NCBI GenBank assembly: GCA_023383815.1
Contig: JAHDYG010000011.1
Location: 51,881 to 115,880 of the forward strand
Direction of reading: 5' to 3'
DNA length: 64,000 bases
DNA from: Rhodocyclaceae bacterium
GTDB taxonomy: Bacteria; Pseudomonadota; Gammaproteobacteria; Burkholderiales; Rhodocyclaceae
In this document: one piece after another, positions 24,631-33,447 of the stretch
Layout: every line of letters begins with the position of its first letter
Numbering within the stretch: position 1 is the stretch's first letter
Translations under genes and position numbers: made by a program
Notes under the pieces: generated by a model
The model's database searches: none
What the model saw: the letters and a program-made list of their open reading frames with translations, nothing else
Told to the model about the DNA's origin: nothing

Positions 24631-27420
24631 TCACCGCGTCCGTGCGAGCACGCCGATCGTCGGCGCCCATTCCTCACCCGGCTTCTTCTTGCGCGTGACC
24701 AGTGTCAGTTGCGAGGGTTCGAAGACATTGGCGTTGTGGGTGACCGGGGTGGTGATGAGGTACTGCGCGCGGGTTGCGCGCAGGAAGCTGCCGACGCGGT
24801 CGATGTTGGCGACGTCCAGATGGGCGAAGGGTTCGTCGATGAAGACGAAGCCGCCCGGGCGGGCTTCGTCCATCAAGAGGGCGATGAGCAGGATCACTGA
24901 CTTCATGACCTGCTGGCCGCCGGAGGCTTCGCCATCGTTGAGGCCGACGGCACCCTTGCGGTCAAAGTCGAAGCGCACTTCGAGGCCAGCCTGGGAAAGC
25001 GAAAGATCATCGCTTCCAAGCGCGGGCGACGGGCAGTCGACACCGACTCCGGCCAGTTCGCCGAGCGCCTTCAGGTTCTTTCCATACTGGCGTACCGTCG
25101 CCCGCAGCTTGGCGATGTAGGCCTCGCGTGCCTCTTCGGTGAGCCGACGCACGGTGGCGCAGTAGCCGAGGCGTTCGCGGTAGTCCTGCTCGCGCCGGGC
25201 GACGTCGGCCTTGAGACGCTCGGACAGGGTCAGGACGGAGGCATCCTTGACCCAGTCGCCCTCGTCGAGCCGCCTGCGCAGGCGCTCGCGTTCGCGCCGC
25301 GCGCCCGCAGCGGATTCGTACCTTTCGCCCAGCAAGGCAATCTCGGCCGGATCCCGCCAGTGCGCGGGCATTCCCCGGACCAGGCTGCGCAGGCGCTTGA
25401 GCCGCTGGGCCTGCGCGTGGCGAAGCGGGCCGGCGTCGCGCTCGAGTTCGGCCAGGCGCTGGTCGAGGGCCGAGCACTCTCGGATCCGCCGCTCGATCTC
25501 GACCTGGATGCCGGCCAGCTGGCTGCCGATCCTTTCATGCTGCGACTCGAATGCTACGCGCGCGTCGGTTGCGACGCAGAGCGCCTCGCGCGCCCGGGGC
25601 AACTCGGCGACTGCGGCGGCGTAGGTTTCCGCACGTGCGGCGAGCAACTGGGCGGACTGCAGGCCGAGCAGGCGGGAGCGCAGTCCGGCCAGGCGATCCG
25701 CGGCCTCCTGAACCTGCGGGCGCAGAGCCGCGAGTTCGCGATCCAGCGTCTGGATCTCGCCTTCCAGTTGAGCGATGCGGGCCTTGCGGGCGAGTTCACC
25801 GAAATGAAAGTCGGCCGGACGTCCCAGGTGACGTGCGCCGCGGCGCTCGCGGTGGTAGCCGTCGCGGGTGATCCACTCCGTGTCTCGCGCAAGCGCGCGT
25901 GCGGACTCGACGTCCTCGACGCGGTGGATGCGATTGAGCAGATCGGTGAGCCAGCGCGGTACCGGGGCGGAGAAACTGACCACTTCAGCGAGGGTGTTCG
26001 GACGCGGAGGCGGGGCGGTTTCACGCTCGGGTACGATGAAATGGCGGAAGCGTTCACGCTCGCCCAAGGCCCATGCGGTGTGGCGGTCGGACTCGCGTTC
26101 GAGCAGGAGGACATGGCGGTAGGGGCGGAGAATCGCTTCCAGCGCCCCCTGCCACGCGGCGTCGCTGACTTCGATCACTTCGGCAAGGCTGCGGTGGCCG
26201 ATCCCATGATCGTCGAGCAGCGTGCGAAAGCGTGCGATTTCCGGATCGGCTGGCGGACCTCTGCGGCTTCGGGCTGAACGCAGTCTTTCGGAAAGCGCCT
26301 CGAAATCGGCCACGCGCTGGCGTTCCCGTGCGCGCAGATCCGCCAGCGCAGCTTCGGCCTGTTCGTGTTCGTGCTCCAGCGCAACGGCATCGGCGCCATG
26401 CTCGGCTTCGAGTCGCGCACGCAGTGCGTCCCGTTCGGAGAGGAGCTTTTCCAGGTCGCGCAGACGGTCGTGTGCGGCGAGATAGGCGTTCTCGATGCCG
26501 TGATGGTCGAGCTTCAGCCGTGCCCGTTCGGCCTCCGCCGCGCTTTGCTCGGTGCGCACTTCTTCCAGACGCAGCAGGGCCTTGCGCCGTTCGGCGAGGC
26601 GCGCGCTCCGTTCGGCCTTCGCGCTGGCCAGTTGTTCGCGCACGATGGCCGCCTCGCGGCCGAGTTCGGCCGCTTCGAGGCGCGGCACGATCTCGGCGTC
26701 GAGCGCCTGTGCCTCATCGGCGATCTGCTTCCACAGCAGGTAGTTGTCAGCTTCGAGGCGGCGTGCTTCGGCCTGGGCGCGCAGGCGATCGAGATCGAGA
26801 CCGAGGTCTTCGAGTTCGCGCTCGGCGTTCTTCTGCTCTTCGCGGGCGGCCTGGTAATTGTCCATGACCTCCTTGTCACCGAAGACGTCGAACACGAGTT
26901 CCAGGAGAGCCCTCGGCGAGTATTCGCACAGCTTGTCGGTATCGCCCTGCTCGAGCGCGAGCACCTTCGTGATCGCGGGGGTCAGCCCGCCCCAGGCCAG
27001 CCGGTTCTGGTAGTCGCGCAGCCCGACCCAGTCCTCGGTCTGTTCCAGGGCTTCGATCGGCACGTCGCCGTCGACGATGGCGTAATCGCGGGTCCACTCG
27101 CCGCCCGCGCGACGGATGCGGCAGGCGAGCGTGACCTGATCCGCGAGGCACGGGAAGAACGGGCGGCGTCCACTGCTTCCGGGCAGGTTGGCGACCAGCG
27201 CCCGGATCCACGCGAAGCTGCGGTCGGCGCGGCGCACATAGCGCCGGAAATCGCGCTTGCCCGAGCAGCGCAGCGCAAACAGCGTGCGCAGCGCATCGAG
27301 CAGCGTCGTCTTGCCCGAGCCGTTGGGGCCTACGATGGTGATGATCTGGGCGTCGAGCGGCAGCGAGAAGCGGCGCCAGTAGTCCCAGTGGACGAGTTCG
27401 AGTTGCTTGATGTGGAACAT
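24631..27420 (-). CDS. mksB: SMC-like condensin ATPase, MksB-type
   Basis: A 929-residue SMC-class protein. Walker A GPNGSGKTT is at 31-39. Two long coiled coils flank a central hinge-like globular part (about 405-530, holding SLAEVIEVSDAAWQGALEAIL). The C-terminal head has an unusual ABC signature ASGGQQ and Walker B FVFIDEPFAHLD. With the kleisin- and MukE-like genes upstream on the same strand it fits MksBEF, an alternative condensin that organises DNA. JetC of Wadjet defence is the close alternative, but no JetD gene is present. No ribosome site precedes the ATG; a PIN-toxin remnant stops seven bases before it. The operon is split by a toxin-antitoxin cassette. Confidence 0.8.
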   Translation of the reverse strand: MFHIKQLELVHWDYWRRFSLPLDAQIITIVGPNGSGKTTLLDALRTLFALRCSGKRDFRRYVRRADRSFAWIRALVANLPGSSGRRPFFPCLADQVTLACRIRRAGGEWTRDYAIVDGDVPIEALEQTEDWVGLRDYQNRLAWGGLTPAITKVLALEQGDTDKLCEYSPRALLELVFDVFGDKEVMDNYQAAREEQKNAERELEDLGLDLDRLRAQAEARRLEADNYLLWKQIADEAQALDAEIVPRLEAAELGREAAIVREQLASAKAERSARLAERRKALLRLEEVRTEQSAAEAERARLKLDHHGIENAYLAAHDRLRDLEKLLSERDALRARLEAEHGADAVALEHEHEQAEAALADLRARERQRVADFEALSERLRSARSRRGPPADPEIARFRTLLDDHGIGHRSLAEVIEVSDAAWQGALEAILRPYRHVLLLERESDRHTAWALGERERFRHFIVPERETAPPPRPNTLAEVVSFSAPVPRWLTDLLNRIHRVEDVESARALARDTEWITRDGYHRERRGARHLGRPADFHFGELARKARIAQLEGEIQTLDRELAALRPQVQEAADRLAGLRSRLLGLQSAQLLAARAETYAAAVAELPRAREALCVATDARVAFESQHERIGSQLAGIQVEIERRIRECSALDQRLAELERDAGPLRHAQAQRLKRLRSLVRGMPAHWRDPAEIALLGERYESAAGARRERERLRRRLDEGDWVKDASVLTLSERLKADVARREQDYRERLGYCATVRRLTEEAREAYIAKLRATVRQYGKNLKALGELAGVGVDCPSPALGSDDLSLSQAGLEVRFDFDRKGAVGLNDGEASGGQQVMKSVILLIALLMDEARPGGFVFIDEPFAHLDVANIDRVGSFLRATRAQYLITTPVTHNANVFEPSQLTLVTRKKKPGEEWAPTIGVLARTR

Positions 27421-27426
27421 TGGGAT

Positions 27427-27670
27427 TCAGTCGTCGGCCGGAAGGAGTGCGTCCAGATACCTGGGAAATACCGAATCGGCGCTCATCAGGGTCAGTTGCT
27501 CGTCGAGGGCCTGGGCGATGAGCAAGCGGTCGAAAGGGTCGCTGTGGTGCCACGGAAGCCGGCCGGTGGAATCAGGGCGCGAGGCGGTCCATGAGTTCGA
27601 GCGGCGTCAGGATCTGGCTACTGCGCCCACCCGGCGCGCGGCAGGCCGCAGATGCTGACGAAACGGGCTG
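27427..27670 (-). pseudogene. Scars of PIN-domain toxin genes
   Basis: Two broken reading frames. The one ending at 27427 encodes LPWHHSDPFDRLLIAQALDE and on to a stop, the C-terminal third of a VapC/PIN toxin, with no start and no N-terminal half. In another frame just upstream, ILTPLELMDRLAP followed by a stop looks like the tail of a second PIN-family protein. Neither has an intact active site. They lie between higA and mksB and indicate repeated toxin-antitoxin turnover at this spot. The last frame's stop is six bases before the mksB start. Confidence 0.6.
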
Positions 27671-27979
27671 TCATGGGTGCAAGGCCGGCTGATCGTAGCG
27701 CGGGATATGGGATAGCACATCACCCAAACGCTCGCGCACGACTTCCGTATCGTAGTGTGCCTGCAGGGCCAGCCAGCCTTCGGCTTCGACACCAAAGAAG
27801 GCGCCCAGCCGAGCGGCGGTATCGGCGGTGATCGCCCTGTGGCCCTGCACGATCTCGTTGATCCGCCGACGCGGCACATTAATCGCCTTGGCCAGCGCAT
27901 ACTGGCTGATGCCCAAGGGCTCCAGCCAGTCCTTGAGCAGGATTTCACCGGGGTGGATGAGGGGGACTTCGCGTGTCAT
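27671..27979 (-). CDS. higA: HigA-family antitoxin (XRE helix-turn-helix)
   Basis: A 102-residue antitoxin with the HigA opening HPGEILLKDWLEPLGISQYALAKAI and the recognition helix VPRRRINEIVQG. It would bind and neutralise the HigB toxin and repress the operon. GGAGGTCACACC before the ATG is an excellent ribosome site. It follows higB by 13 bases, the toxin-first order usual for higBA. The tail overlaps the start of the PIN remnant region. Confidence 0.92.
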   Translation of the reverse strand: MTREVPLIHPGEILLKDWLEPLGISQYALAKAINVPRRRINEIVQGHRAITADTAARLGAFFGVEAEGWLALQAHYDTEVVRERLGDVLSHIPRYDQPALHP

Positions 27980-27992
27980 GGTGTGACCTCCA

Positions 27993-28271
27993 TCAATGGT
28001 AATCCACGATCTCGACCTGCTGGGCATGGCCTGCTTCCCAAACGAAGCACACCCGCCACTGGTCGTTGATGCGGATACTGTGTCGCCCGGCACGATCTCC
28101 AGAAAGCGCTTCCAGGCGGTTGCCCGGCGGAACACGCAGGAAGTCGAGATTCGGTGCCGCGTGCAACTGCTGCAGCTTGCGCATCGCCGTCGTCTCAAAC
28201 GCCACGAAGCGGGGAATGCGCTTTCCTGCAAAGAACACTTCTGTATCGCGGCAGGCAAACGACTTGATCAT
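27993..28271 (-). CDS. higB: HigB-family mRNA interferase toxin (RelE-like)
   Basis: A 92-residue RelE-superfamily protein: MIKSFACRDTEVFFAGKRIPRF at the start, a central helix rich in AMRKLQQLHAA, and the C-terminal RHSIRINDQWRVCFVW typical of HigB toxins that cut mRNA on the ribosome. It is intact and paired with higA. The cassette sits between mksE and mksB on the same strand, so transcription may pass from the condensin genes through it. An inverted repeat lies just upstream. Confidence 0.92.
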   Translation of the reverse strand: MIKSFACRDTEVFFAGKRIPRFVAFETTAMRKLQQLHAAPNLDFLRVPPGNRLEALSGDRAGRHSIRINDQWRVCFVWEAGHAQQVEIVDYH

Positions 28272-28280
28272 GGCTGAATG

Positions 28281-28297
28281 GTAACGCAAAAGGTTAC
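28281..28297. promoter_or_regulatory. Inverted repeat before higB, possible HigA operator
   Basis: GTAAC (28281-28285) and GTTAC (28293-28297) form an inverted repeat with seven bases between, ending ten bases before the higB start. Position and form fit HigA autorepression. Confidence 0.4.
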
Positions 28298-28519
28298 GCT
28301 CGACAAACCGCAAGCGAAACGGTGTTGTGAGCTTTCGTTCATCTGTTGGTGTCGCTTGAGCCGGAGGCGAAATCGAGAGTTGCCACGCCTCCTGGCCGCC
28401 TCGGGCGGGCGCGGACTTTGGTGGAAGCTGTGCCGCTGGGCACATCACGGCGTAGTGCTGTGACAATCTACGACCCTGACCCTTCGCTCTCTTCGATTTT
28501 TTGGTTAGCCAATACAAGC

Positions 28520-29233
28520 TCAGTTGGTTTCATCCTCGTCTACGGCTTCTTCGGGAAGCTCGTCGGCGAGTTCGAAGGCATTGGCCTCGGGAACCGCATG
28601 ACCGGCGCGGGACAGCATGTCGGCCAGGGTGCCGTGGATGATGCGGTCGGCCATGACGCGGTAGTCGAGGGCGACGTCGAGCAAGGGGCCTTCGAGGATC
28701 ATGCCGCTTCGCCGCTCGATGAAGCCCAGCCGCGCGAGCTTGCCGAGCATGAAGTTCCTGACCCGGCTGCGCCCGCCGAGCGCCGGTCCGAAGTCGGCGA
28801 TCAGCGACGCTTCGGACAGGGCGGCCGAAACGGTGGCGTCGTGCGCCACGGGCTTTTCCGCGCCGAACAGATCGGTCTGCCCGTCGTCGGCGACTTCGCG
28901 GCGGGTGACCTGACGCTCGCGCTTGGGCAGCACGATGAGCGACCAGATCACCACGAGCAGCGCGATCTCATCGCGGTTGAGGCCGACGTTGCTGGCGGCA
29001 TACTCGCGCCGTGCACCGAACACGGGTTCCATCATGTCTGCCGCGAGTGCGACTGCGACATGGCCAGCGTAGGGGTTGTCCTGCAACTGCAGGCCGACAG
29101 CGGCGAGGCGGCTGTCGAGGTCGATGCGGAAGGCCTCATCGACCAGCGCACGGCGCACCAGGCGGTCGCTGCGCGGCAGCCAGCGGTGGGCGATCAGGCG
29201 CGCAGTGAGCGCCTTGACGTCGTGTTCGATCAT
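28520..29233 (-). CDS. mksE: MukE/MksE-like condensin subunit
   Basis: A 237-residue protein of winged-helix (kite-type) character with no membrane segment. It starts inside the stop of the kleisin-like gene (ATGA, 29230-29233) and precedes the SMC gene on the same strand after the inserted cassette. Features are an N-terminal helical ALTARLIAHRWLPRSDRLV, a central NRDEIALLVVIWSLIVLPKRERQ, and an acidic tail (EEAVDEDETN). MksE binds the kleisin MksF and supports SMC loading. The call rests on size, order and partners more than on a unique motif; JetB of Wadjet is the alternative. Confidence 0.7.
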   Translation of the reverse strand: MIEHDVKALTARLIAHRWLPRSDRLVRRALVDEAFRIDLDSRLAAVGLQLQDNPYAGHVAVALAADMMEPVFGARREYAASNVGLNRDEIALLVVIWSLIVLPKRERQVTRREVADDGQTDLFGAEKPVAHDATVSAALSEASLIADFGPALGGRSRVRNFMLGKLARLGFIERRSGMILEGPLLDVALDYRVMADRIIHGTLADMLSRAGHAVPEANAFELADELPEEAVDEDETN

Positions 29234-30513
29234 CGGGTGGGTTCCGTTGCTGGGGGCGCGGGCCGACGCGGGGCGACCACGCCGCGGCTGATGAGCGCGA
29301 TCCCGTCCTCGTGGACCGGAGTCAGTTCGTCCGTGAAGAAGACCTCGACCGGTAGCCGCATGAACTCGCCAACCGGACCTTCGGTCGGACCGTCCGCTTC
29401 GTCGGCAAAGAGCGCAAGCATGGACAGACGGTAGGACGAAGGTGCGAAACCGCCGCCGGAAACGATGGCGGCGAGCGGTGTCGCATCGGGCAGTGCGCCG
29501 ATGCGGCGGGTGAAGTGTTCGAGCAGGGCGAGGTCTTCGTGCTCCGGGCGGGTGTCGACCTCGGCACTGCCCGGAGGCGGCAGGGCCTGGTCGGTTTCGC
29601 GGGCGCGGACTTCTTCGCTGAGGACGACTTCGGCACGATCGAGCAATTCGTGGCCGCCGGCGACGAGGGGTAGATCGGGTACCAGCGAGATCGCGTCGTC
29701 CGCCATGCCGGCGAGTTGCCCGAGGTTTTGCCCACGCAGCCAGGCCGCGACATCCGACGACGAAATGCCGGAGGCGCCGAGGGTGACGCGCTGCGCCTCG
29801 ATCTTGTTCAGTGCGCGCTGGAAGCTTGCGTCGACGCGTGCCAGCCGCGATTGCGCGAGGCCGATGCGCTGGGCGATGCGGGCGATGTCAAAATCCACGT
29901 CCGGGTCGGCCAGCAAGCGGTTCATCACTTCCGTGCCCCGCGCGAGCCAGCGTTCGTTGGCCGAAAGGCGGCGGCGCGAGGTGACGATGTTGAATTCGGA
30001 ACCGGAAGCGATCGCCTCCTCGAAATGCCAGGTCAGGTCGTTGAGCTTGGACAGCAGGTGGCCGAGCGCTTCGGGCGTGACGCTGCCGATGGCCTGCAGG
30101 CCGGCAAGCTGCGCGGTCAGAAAACCGAGTTCGACGTCCTCTTCCTCGGAAAAGCGCAGCAGCATCGAGATCGCCGCCACTGCGTTGCGCCCCGGATCCG
30201 AAAGGTGGTAGTGGCCGTCCTCGGCGAAGGCGAGCAGTGCGTTGTCGCGCAGACGCTTGAGCACCGTTTCGAGCTTCACTGGATCGACATAGGTGAAGCG
30301 TGCGCGCAGCGCTTCGGGCGAGAAGCGCGGGCTTTCGGACTCGCGGCCGATTTCGCGCAGGACCAGAAGGCGCAGCAGAACCTCGGCTTCGGAGCCGCGA
30401 AACAGCGTGATGAAGGCGTCCAGAACCGGTCGCGCCGCAGCGAGCGAGGCCAGTTCCGGCACGTCTTCAGCGGCTACGCCGGGGGCAAGAAAGTCCGAAA
30501 GGTCCAGACTCAT
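29230..30513 (-). CDS. mksF: MksF/kleisin-like condensin subunit
   Basis: A 427-residue soluble protein. The N-terminal part (about 25-130) looks like winged helices (FSPEALRARFTYVDPVKLETVLKRLRDNALLAF). A helical middle (about 130-260) follows, then a disordered stretch near 315-335 and a final globular part. This is the layout of MksF/JetA-type kleisins that bridge the SMC heads. It is encoded 27 bases after prfB on the same strand, so condensin expression may depend partly on prfB read-through. The overlap with mksE shows translational coupling. Confidence 0.7.
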   Translation of the reverse strand: MSLDLSDFLAPGVAAEDVPELASLAAARPVLDAFITLFRGSEAEVLLRLLVLREIGRESESPRFSPEALRARFTYVDPVKLETVLKRLRDNALLAFAEDGHYHLSDPGRNAVAAISMLLRFSEEEDVELGFLTAQLAGLQAIGSVTPEALGHLLSKLNDLTWHFEEAIASGSEFNIVTSRRRLSANERWLARGTEVMNRLLADPDVDFDIARIAQRIGLAQSRLARVDASFQRALNKIEAQRVTLGASGISSSDVAAWLRGQNLGQLAGMADDAISLVPDLPLVAGGHELLDRAEVVLSEEVRARETDQALPPPGSAEVDTRPEHEDLALLEHFTRRIGALPDATPLAAIVSGGGFAPSSYRLSMLALFADEADGPTEGPVGEFMRLPVEVFFTDELTPVHEDGIALISRGVVAPRRPAPPATEPTR

Positions 30514-30540
30514 CGGTGAGCGAGTACGGCCCTCTTCGGA

Positions 30541-31645
30541 TCAAACGCCCTGCTTGAGGCTGGCGGCAATGAAATCGTCGAGGTCGCCATCGAGCACGGC
30601 CTGCGTATTGCCAACTTCGTGGTTGGTGCGCAGGTCCTTGATGCGCGACTGGTCGAGCACGTAGGAGCGGATCTGGTGGCCCCAGCCGATGTCGCTTTTC
30701 GAATCCTCCAGCGCCTGCTGCTCGCTCTGGCGCTTGCGCAGTTCCAGCTCGTACATGCGTGCCTTCAGCATCGACATCGCCTCGGCCTTGTTCTTGTGCT
30801 GCGAGCGGTCATTCTGGCACTGGACGACGATGCCGGTCGGCTCATGCGTGATGCGCACCGCAGAGTCGGTCTTGTTGATGTGCTGGCCGCCTGCGCCCGA
30901 AGCACGATAGGTGTCGATGCGAAGATCGGCCGGGTTGATCTCGATCTCGATCGAATCATCGACCTCCGGATACACGAACACCGAGCAGAAGCTCGTGTGG
31001 CGCCGTGCGTTCGAATCGAACGGACTCTTGCGCACGAGGCGGTGGATTCCGGTCTCGGTACGAAGATGGCCATAGGCGTAGTCGCCGTTGACCTTGATCG
31101 TCGCCCCCTTGATGCCTGCGACCTCGCCTTCGGACTCCTCCAGGATCTCGACCTCGAAGCCTTTGCGCTCGCAGTAGCGCAGGTACATGCGTTCGAGCAT
31201 GCCGGCCCAATCCTGCGCCTCGGTTCCGCCCGCGCCGGCCTGGATCTCGATGAAGCAGGGGCTCGGGTCCATCGGGTTCGAGAACATGCGCCGGAACTCG
31301 AGCTGATGTACCTTGGCCTCCAGCCCGCCGACATCCGCTTCGACCGCCTCGAGCGTGTCGGTGTCGTCCTCGGATTCGGCAAGATCGAAGAGATCCTTCA
31401 GGTCGGTCGACATCTGCTCGATCTCGTCGAGCACGAGCACGACGTTCTCGAGCTGGCGCTTCTCCTTGCCGATCTCCTGCGCGCGTTCGGCGTCGTTCCA
31501 GATCGCCGGGTCTTCGAGCGCGAGGTTCAGTTCCCTGAGTTTGCTGGCCTTTTCAGGGTAGTCAAAGATACCTCCGGAGTTCGCGACCGCGCGCGGCGAG
31601 GTCGGCGAGTTTCTCGGACAGGGTATTGAGGCGTTCGGCTTCCAT
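30541..31645 (-). CDS. prfB: Peptide chain release factor 2, with programmed +1 frameshift
   Basis: RF2 reads UAA and UGA stops. Translation starts at 31645 and runs 27 codons to CTT (31567-31565) followed by an in-frame TGA. One base (31564) is skipped and reading resumes at GAC (31563), ending at 30541, for 367 residues in all. The shift site has the classic form: internal Shine-Dalgarno GGAGG, TAT, CTT, TGA, C. The product holds the stop-reading SPF (in RKSPFDSN) and the catalytic GGQ ([15 protein letters not shown]). The shift autoregulates RF2: high RF2 ends translation at the TGA. It follows recJ by about 110 bases. Confidence 0.95.
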
Positions 31646-31755
31646 GGTGAGGCTCCGTGGGCAATTCGGAAAACCCGGCATTATACCGGCGCGCGGGGGG
31701 GCTTCATGCGTGCAGCGCGAAACACGGGTTCATTCAGAAGTCCGGCGGATCTTCC

Positions 31756-33447
31756 TCAAGCCGGTTCGAAGTCTTCCAGGACCAGCTGCAGGCTGGTGAT
31801 GCCGTTGAACTCGTTGGCCGACAGGCGGTAGGCGGCGCGGATCTCGGCGGTGGCGCTGGCGGCGTGGTTGAAGCGGATGGCGTCGTAGCGGCAGCCGTGT
31901 TTCGTGAGCTGGAGCTTCAGGTGGCGGTCTTTCAGCAGCCGCTGGTTCTCGACGCGGAAACAGTCGTCGAACATCGGGGCCGGAAAGCCCTGGCCCCAGA
32001 TGTCCTGCTCGATCATGCGCGCGCTCGCCAGGCTCATCCAGCCTGATTCGAGGGCGCCGTCGGTTTCAAGGCGGTGCGTGAGGGAGGCGGGATCGATCGA
32101 TTCGCGCACGACTTCTTCGAAGACCTCGGCGAAGCGCATGTGGTCCGCCTCGCGCAGCGTCAGGCCGGCGGCCATCGCGTGTCCGCCAAAGCGCAGCAGC
32201 AGCTCGGGTTCGCGCTTGCTCACCAGATCGAGCGCATCGCGCAGGTGCAGTCCGGGGATCGAGCGGCCAGAACCCTTGAGCACGCCATCGTTGCCGCGGG
32301 CGAAGGCGAACACGGGTCGATGCAGCCGATCCTTGATGCGGCCGGCGACGATGCCGATCACGCCCTGGTGCCAGTCGGGTTCGAAGAGACTCACGCTTGC
32401 ACGGTTGCCAGGGTCGAAGTCGGTCAGTCGATCCAGGGCCTTTTCCTGCATGTCCTGCTCGACGCTGCGCCGCTCGCGGTTGAGTCGATCGAGATCCTGG
32501 GCGATGTTCAGCGCTCGCGCCGGATCATCGGTGATCAGGCATTCGATGCCGAGGCTCATGTCGGACATCCGCCCGGCGGCGTTCAGCCTCGGCCCGAGTG
32601 CAAAGCCCAGGTCGAAAGTCGTTGCACGCTCCGGTTCGCGTCCGGAAACGCCGAAAAGCGCCCGGATCCCCGCCTGCATGCGTCCGGCGCGAAGGCGTTT
32701 GAGCCCCTGGGCGATGAGGATGCGGTTGTTGTGATCGAGGCGGACGACATCGGCGACCGTGCCGAGCGCGACGAGATCGAGGAGGTCCGCAAGCCTGGGT
32801 TCCTCGCGTGCGGCAAAGGCACCCCGTTCGCGCAGTTCGGCGCGCAGTGCGAGCATGGTGTAGAAGATCACGCCGACGCCAGCGATCGACTTGCTCGGGA
32901 AGTCGCAGCCGGGCTGGTTCGGGTTGACGATCACGTCGGCTTCGGGCAACTCGGCGCCGGGCAGGTGGTGGTCCGTGATGAGGGTTGCGATGCCGCAGCT
33001 GCGCGCGGCTGCGACGCCCTCGACACTGGCAATTCCGTTGTCGACCGTGATCAGCACGTCGGGCTGCTGGCGTGCGGCCAGTTCGACGATTGCGGGCGTG
33101 AGGCCGTAGCCGTATTCGAAGCGGTTCGGGACGAGGTAGCCGACCTCGGCACCGAACGCGCGCAGCGCGCGCACCGCGACAGCGCAGGCGGTGGCGCCGT
33201 CGCAGTCGTAGTCGGCGACGATCAGCAGGCGCGCGCCGGCCTCGATCGCGTCGGCCAGCAGCTGGGCCGCCTCCTGGGTGCCGCGCAGGGCTTCCGGTGG
33301 CAGCAGGGACTTGAGTCCGTAGTCGAGTTCATCGCTGCGCGTGATGCCGCGGGCTGCATAGACGCGTGCGAGGAGCGGGTGGACGCCGCTGTCGATCAGG
33401 CGCTGGACCGTGCGCGCCGGGGCGGTGCGAGGCTGGATACGGGTCAT
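31756..33447 (-). CDS. recJ: Single-stranded-DNA exonuclease RecJ
   Basis: A 563-residue 5'-to-3' single-strand exonuclease of the DHH family, acting in RecF recombination, base excision and mismatch repair. Motif I DYDCDGATA is near residue 80, followed by VDNGI and the DHH signature TDHHLPG. The C-terminal DHHA1 part has GGHAMAAGL, and an OB-like end follows. Start at 33447: its ATG overlaps by one base the stop of the COG4255 gene (TGATG), so the two are translationally coupled. An upstream extension in the same frame lies within the preceding gene and is not conserved. Confidence 0.95.
   Translation of the reverse strand: MTRIQPRTAPARTVQRLIDSGVHPLLARVYAARGITRSDELDYGLKSLLPPEALRGTQEAAQLLADAIEAGARLLIVADYDCDGATACAVAVRALRAFGAEVGYLVPNRFEYGYGLTPAIVELAARQQPDVLITVDNGIASVEGVAAARSCGIATLITDHHLPGAELPEADVIVNPNQPGCDFPSKSIAGVGVIFYTMLALRAELRERGAFAAREEPRLADLLDLVALGTVADVVRLDHNNRILIAQGLKRLRAGRMQAGIRALFGVSGREPERATTFDLGFALGPRLNAAGRMSDMSLGIECLITDDPARALNIAQDLDRLNRERRSVEQDMQEKALDRLTDFDPGNRASVSLFEPDWHQGVIGIVAGRIKDRLHRPVFAFARGNDGVLKGSGRSIPGLHLRDALDLVSKREPELLLRFGGHAMAAGLTLREADHMRFAEVFEEVVRESIDPASLTHRLETDGALESGWMSLASARMIEQDIWGQGFPAPMFDDCFRVENQRLLKDRHLKLQLTKHGCRYDAIRFNHAASATAEIRAAYRLSANEFNGITSLQLVLEDFEPA

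Noticed and set aside
28272-28519. A frame continuing upstream of HigB toward mksE
   Set aside because: It has no recognisable domain, no ribosome site and only joins HigB by chance openness; the region is better seen as promoter and insertion scar.
24631-30513. Complete Wadjet system
   Set aside because: No JetD nuclease gene is found on either side of the three condensin-like genes.
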